Shown: in pieces, positions 14,612 to 16,445 of the stretch
How the letters are laid out: the number at the start of each line of letters is the position of its first letter
How positions within the stretch are numbered: position 1 is the first letter of the stretch
Assembly (NCBI GenBank): GCA_033851845.1
Contig: JAWWOH010000049.1
Location: forward strand, 1-16,445
Length of the DNA stretch: 16,445 nt
Reading direction: 5' to 3'
Source of the DNA: RYN-124 sp033851845
GTDB taxonomy: Bacteria; Actinomycetota; Actinomycetes; Mycobacteriales; SCTD01
The notes under the pieces: model-generated
What the model saw: only the letters and a program-made list of their open reading frames with translations
What the model was told of the DNA's origin: nothing
The model's database searches: none
Program-made: the position numbers and the translations under genes

Positions 14612-15762
14612 CAGAGGTGGGCTGGCCCGAGGGCCGCACCGAGACCGATCCCGCCGCCCCGCTGGGCTGGCCGGGCGAGACACTCGTCTCCGACGAACCC
14701 GTGAAGGAACCCCCCGTGTCCCCGACCGTCGACCTCACCGTGCCGGACTACCGGCCGATCGACCTCGCTGCCGGCTTTGGTGAGAACGCGCTGCCGCCCG
14801 CGCCGCTCCCCGAGCCCATCGAGCGGATCCGCGCGGTGCTGAACGACACCGACGCGGTCCCGCACACGACCGTCACGGGGCTCGACGAGGACACCCCGAT
14901 CGGCATCGCGGCGGCCGCCGCCGTACGCGTGCTGAACCCCGGCGGGCGTGACGACTTCCCGAAGCCGGCCCACCGCAGGATCCTCACCGTCGCCAACCAG
15001 AAGGGTGGGGTCGGCAAGACGACGACGACGGTCAACCTCGCCGCGGCGCTCGCGCTGCACGGCTGCCAGGTGCTCGTCATCGACCTGGATCCGCAGGGCA
15101 ACGCGTCGACGGGCATGGGGGTCGAGCACCACGCCGGCGTACCCAGCATCTACGACGTGCTGCTCGACAACGTGCCGATCGCCGACGTCGTCCAGCCGGC
15201 GACCGGGCTGCCCAACCTGCGGTGCGTGCCCGCGACGATCGACCTCGCCGGTGCGGAGATCGAGCTGGTCAGCGTCGTCGCGCGGGAGTCTCGGCTGCAG
15301 CGGGCGATCGCGGCGTACTGCGAAGGGCCAGGCAGTGATGTCGACTACGTGCTCGTCGACTGCCCGCCCTCACTGGGCCTGCTGACCCTCAACGCGATGG
15401 TCGCGACCGAGGAGGTCCTCATCCCGATCCAGTGCGAGTACTACGCGCTGGAGGGACTGGGTCAGCTGCTCAAGACCGTCGATCTCGTGAAGGCCAACCT
15501 CAACCCGAAGCTGTCGGTCTCGACGATCCTGCTGACGATGTACGACGGGCGGACCAAGCTGGCGGACCAAGTGGTGGCGGAGGTGCGCGGTCACTTCGGC
15601 GACATCGTGCTGACGTCGACGATCCCGCGCAGCGTGCGGGTGTCGGAGGCACCGGGCTACGGGCAGTCGGTCGTCACCTACGACCCGGGCTCGCGCGGAT
15701 CGATCGCTTATCTCGAGGCGGCACGGGAGATCGCTACGCGCGGCGCCGAGGTGCCGGCGTGA
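14608..15762 (+). CDS. parA: chromosome-partitioning ATPase ParA (Soj family)
   Basis: ParA is a deviant Walker-type ATPase that binds DNA nonspecifically and moves ParB-parS complexes. The 384 residues comprise a variable N-terminal region (1-123, acidic and Pro-rich) and the ATPase: KGGVGKTTTT at 132-141 with the signature lysine, VIDLDPQGNAS, VLVDCPPSLGLLT and the later TIPRSVRVSEAPGYGQSV. The start at 14608 overlaps the rsmG stop (ATGA). In-frame GTG codons at 14701 and 14716 could give a protein about 31-36 residues shorter, the second preceded by AAGGA. Streptomyces ParA proteins also have N-terminal extensions, so the long form is credible. parB overlaps the 3' end by 4 bases. Confidence 0.95.
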   Translation: MTEVGWPEGRTETDPAAPLGWPGETLVSDEPVKEPPVSPTVDLTVPDYRPIDLAAGFGENALPPAPLPEPIERIRAVLNDTDAVPHTTVTGLDEDTPIGIAAAAAVRVLNPGGRDDFPKPAHRRILTVANQKGGVGKTTTTVNLAAALALHGCQVLVIDLDPQGNASTGMGVEHHAGVPSIYDVLLDNVPIADVVQPATGLPNLRCVPATIDLAGAEIELVSVVARESRLQRAIAAYCEGPGSDVDYVLVDCPPSLGLLTLNAMVATEEVLIPIQCEYYALEGLGQLLKTVDLVKANLNPKLSVSTILLTMYDGRTKLADQVVAEVRGHFGDIVLTSTIPRSVRVSEAPGYGQSVVTYDPGSRGSIAYLEAAREIATRGAEVPA

Positions 15763-16445
15763 CGTCGCCACGGCACGGCGGGCTCGGCCGTGGGCTCGGT
15801 GCGCTGATCCCGACCCGCGACGACGGCGAGCTGGCGGTTGTCGACGGTGCGCGGTTCGCGGAGATACCCGTCGACCGGATCTCGCCGAACCCTTCGCAGC
15901 CGCGCACCCACTTCGACCCGGAGGCGCTGACCGAGCTGGTCACGTCGATCCGCGAGGTCGGGCTGCTGCAGCCGATCGTCGTCCGCCCGACCGGACCGGC
16001 GTCGTACGAACTGGTCATGGGGGAGCGGCGGTTGCGCGCTGCCAAGGAGGCCGGGCTCGAGCGGATCCCGGCGATCGTGCGCGACACCGGCGACGACGTC
16101 ATGCTGCGCGACGCCCTGCTGGAGAACCTGCACCGCCAGCAGCTCAACCCGCTCGAGGAAGCGGCGGCGTACGCGCAGCTGCTCGAAGACTTCGGTACGA
16201 CGCACGAAGAGCTCGCGACGCGGATCGGGCGTTCGCGGTCGACGATCAGCAACACGATCCGGCTGCTGCAGCTGCCCAACGCGGTGCAGCGGCGGGTGGC
16301 CGCCGGGGTGCTGTCGGCCGGGCACGCGCGGGCGATCCTCGGGCTGGACTCCGCGGAAGCGCAGGAGCGGATGGCCGAGCGGGTCGTCGCGGAGGGCATG
16401 TCGGTGCGCGGGGTCGAGGAGGCCGTGACGCTGGCCCTTGGCGCC
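15759..16445 (+). CDS. parB: chromosome-partitioning protein ParB, 3' end cut by window
   Basis: ParB binds parS and, as a CTP-switched clamp, spreads along nearby DNA to form the segregation complex. The GTG at 15759 overlaps the parA stop (GTGA), and 229 codons are present before the edge. The N-terminal GGLGRGLGALIP motif contacts ParA in homologues. The CTP-binding parts are visible: the first box around IVVRPTG, GERRLRAAKEAGL and ENLHRQQLNPLEEA. The helix-turn-helix region is EELATRIGRSRSTISNTIRLL, with the following helices LSAGHARAILGL. The C-terminal dimerisation domain is missing because of the window edge. Its targets include the two parS sites in the gyrA leader. Confidence 0.96.
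   Translation, partial: MTSPRHGGLGRGLGALIPTRDDGELAVVDGARFAEIPVDRISPNPSQPRTHFDPEALTELVTSIREVGLLQPIVVRPTGPASYELVMGERRLRAAKEAGLERIPAIVRDTGDDVMLRDALLENLHRQQLNPLEEAAAYAQLLEDFGTTHEELATRIGRSRSTISNTIRLLQLPNAVQRRVAAGVLSAGHARAILGLDSAEAQERMAERVVAEGMSVRGVEEAVTLALGA

Noticed and set aside
13376..14683. 435-codon minus-strand open frame over jag and rsmG
   Set aside because: It is antisense to two genes with clear domains; no motif was found.

Overview
The window is the replication-origin neighbourhood of a high-GC actinobacterial chromosome. The evidence is the gene order, the high G+C with strong GC3 bias (long antisense frames over nearly every gene), the TTGTCCACA-type DnaA boxes, GTTTCACGTGAAAC-type parS sites, the short Jag protein and the 6-phosphogluconate dehydrogenase gene between dnaN and recF, an order known from Streptomyces and several other actinobacteria. 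The exact family cannot be fixed by eye; a Propionibacteriales/Nocardioidaceae-like organism is a guess only.

Minus-strand arm, read from right to left: dnaA (9433-11031 or slightly longer), oriC-type spacer (9001-9432), dnaN, a short-form gnd, recF, dciA (DUF721), gyrB, a spacer with two parS sites, and gyrA, which runs off the left edge. These encode the initiator, the sliding clamp, a gap-repair protein, the helicase-loading factor and both gyrase subunits. GyrA carries a 421-residue in-frame intein with a LAGLIDADG endonuclease domain, placed directly after the active-site tyrosine.

Plus-strand arm, diverging from dnaA: rpmH, rnpA, yidD, yidC, jag, rsmG, parA and parB, the last cut by the right edge. 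They encode ribosomal protein L34, the RNase P protein, membrane-insertion factors, an RNA-binding protein, a 16S rRNA methyltransferase and the ParAB segregation pair. Several junctions overlap by 4 bases (rnpA-yidD, yidD-yidC, rsmG-parA, parA-parB), which suggests translational coupling. ParB encoded at the right end would load on the parS sites 13 kb away, and DnaA would bind boxes on both sides of its own gene.

This is mostly a conserved core region and I see no new multi-gene system. The items worth a second look are the GyrA intein, the pair of parS sites exactly 50 bp apart in the gyrA leader, a 64-bp two-tier palindrome overlapping the start of rsmG, an rnpA frame with no ATG/GTG/TTG at its expected start, and a perfect DnaA box just upstream of a predicted dnaA promoter. 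I saw no rRNA, tRNA, CRISPR array or insertion sequence.
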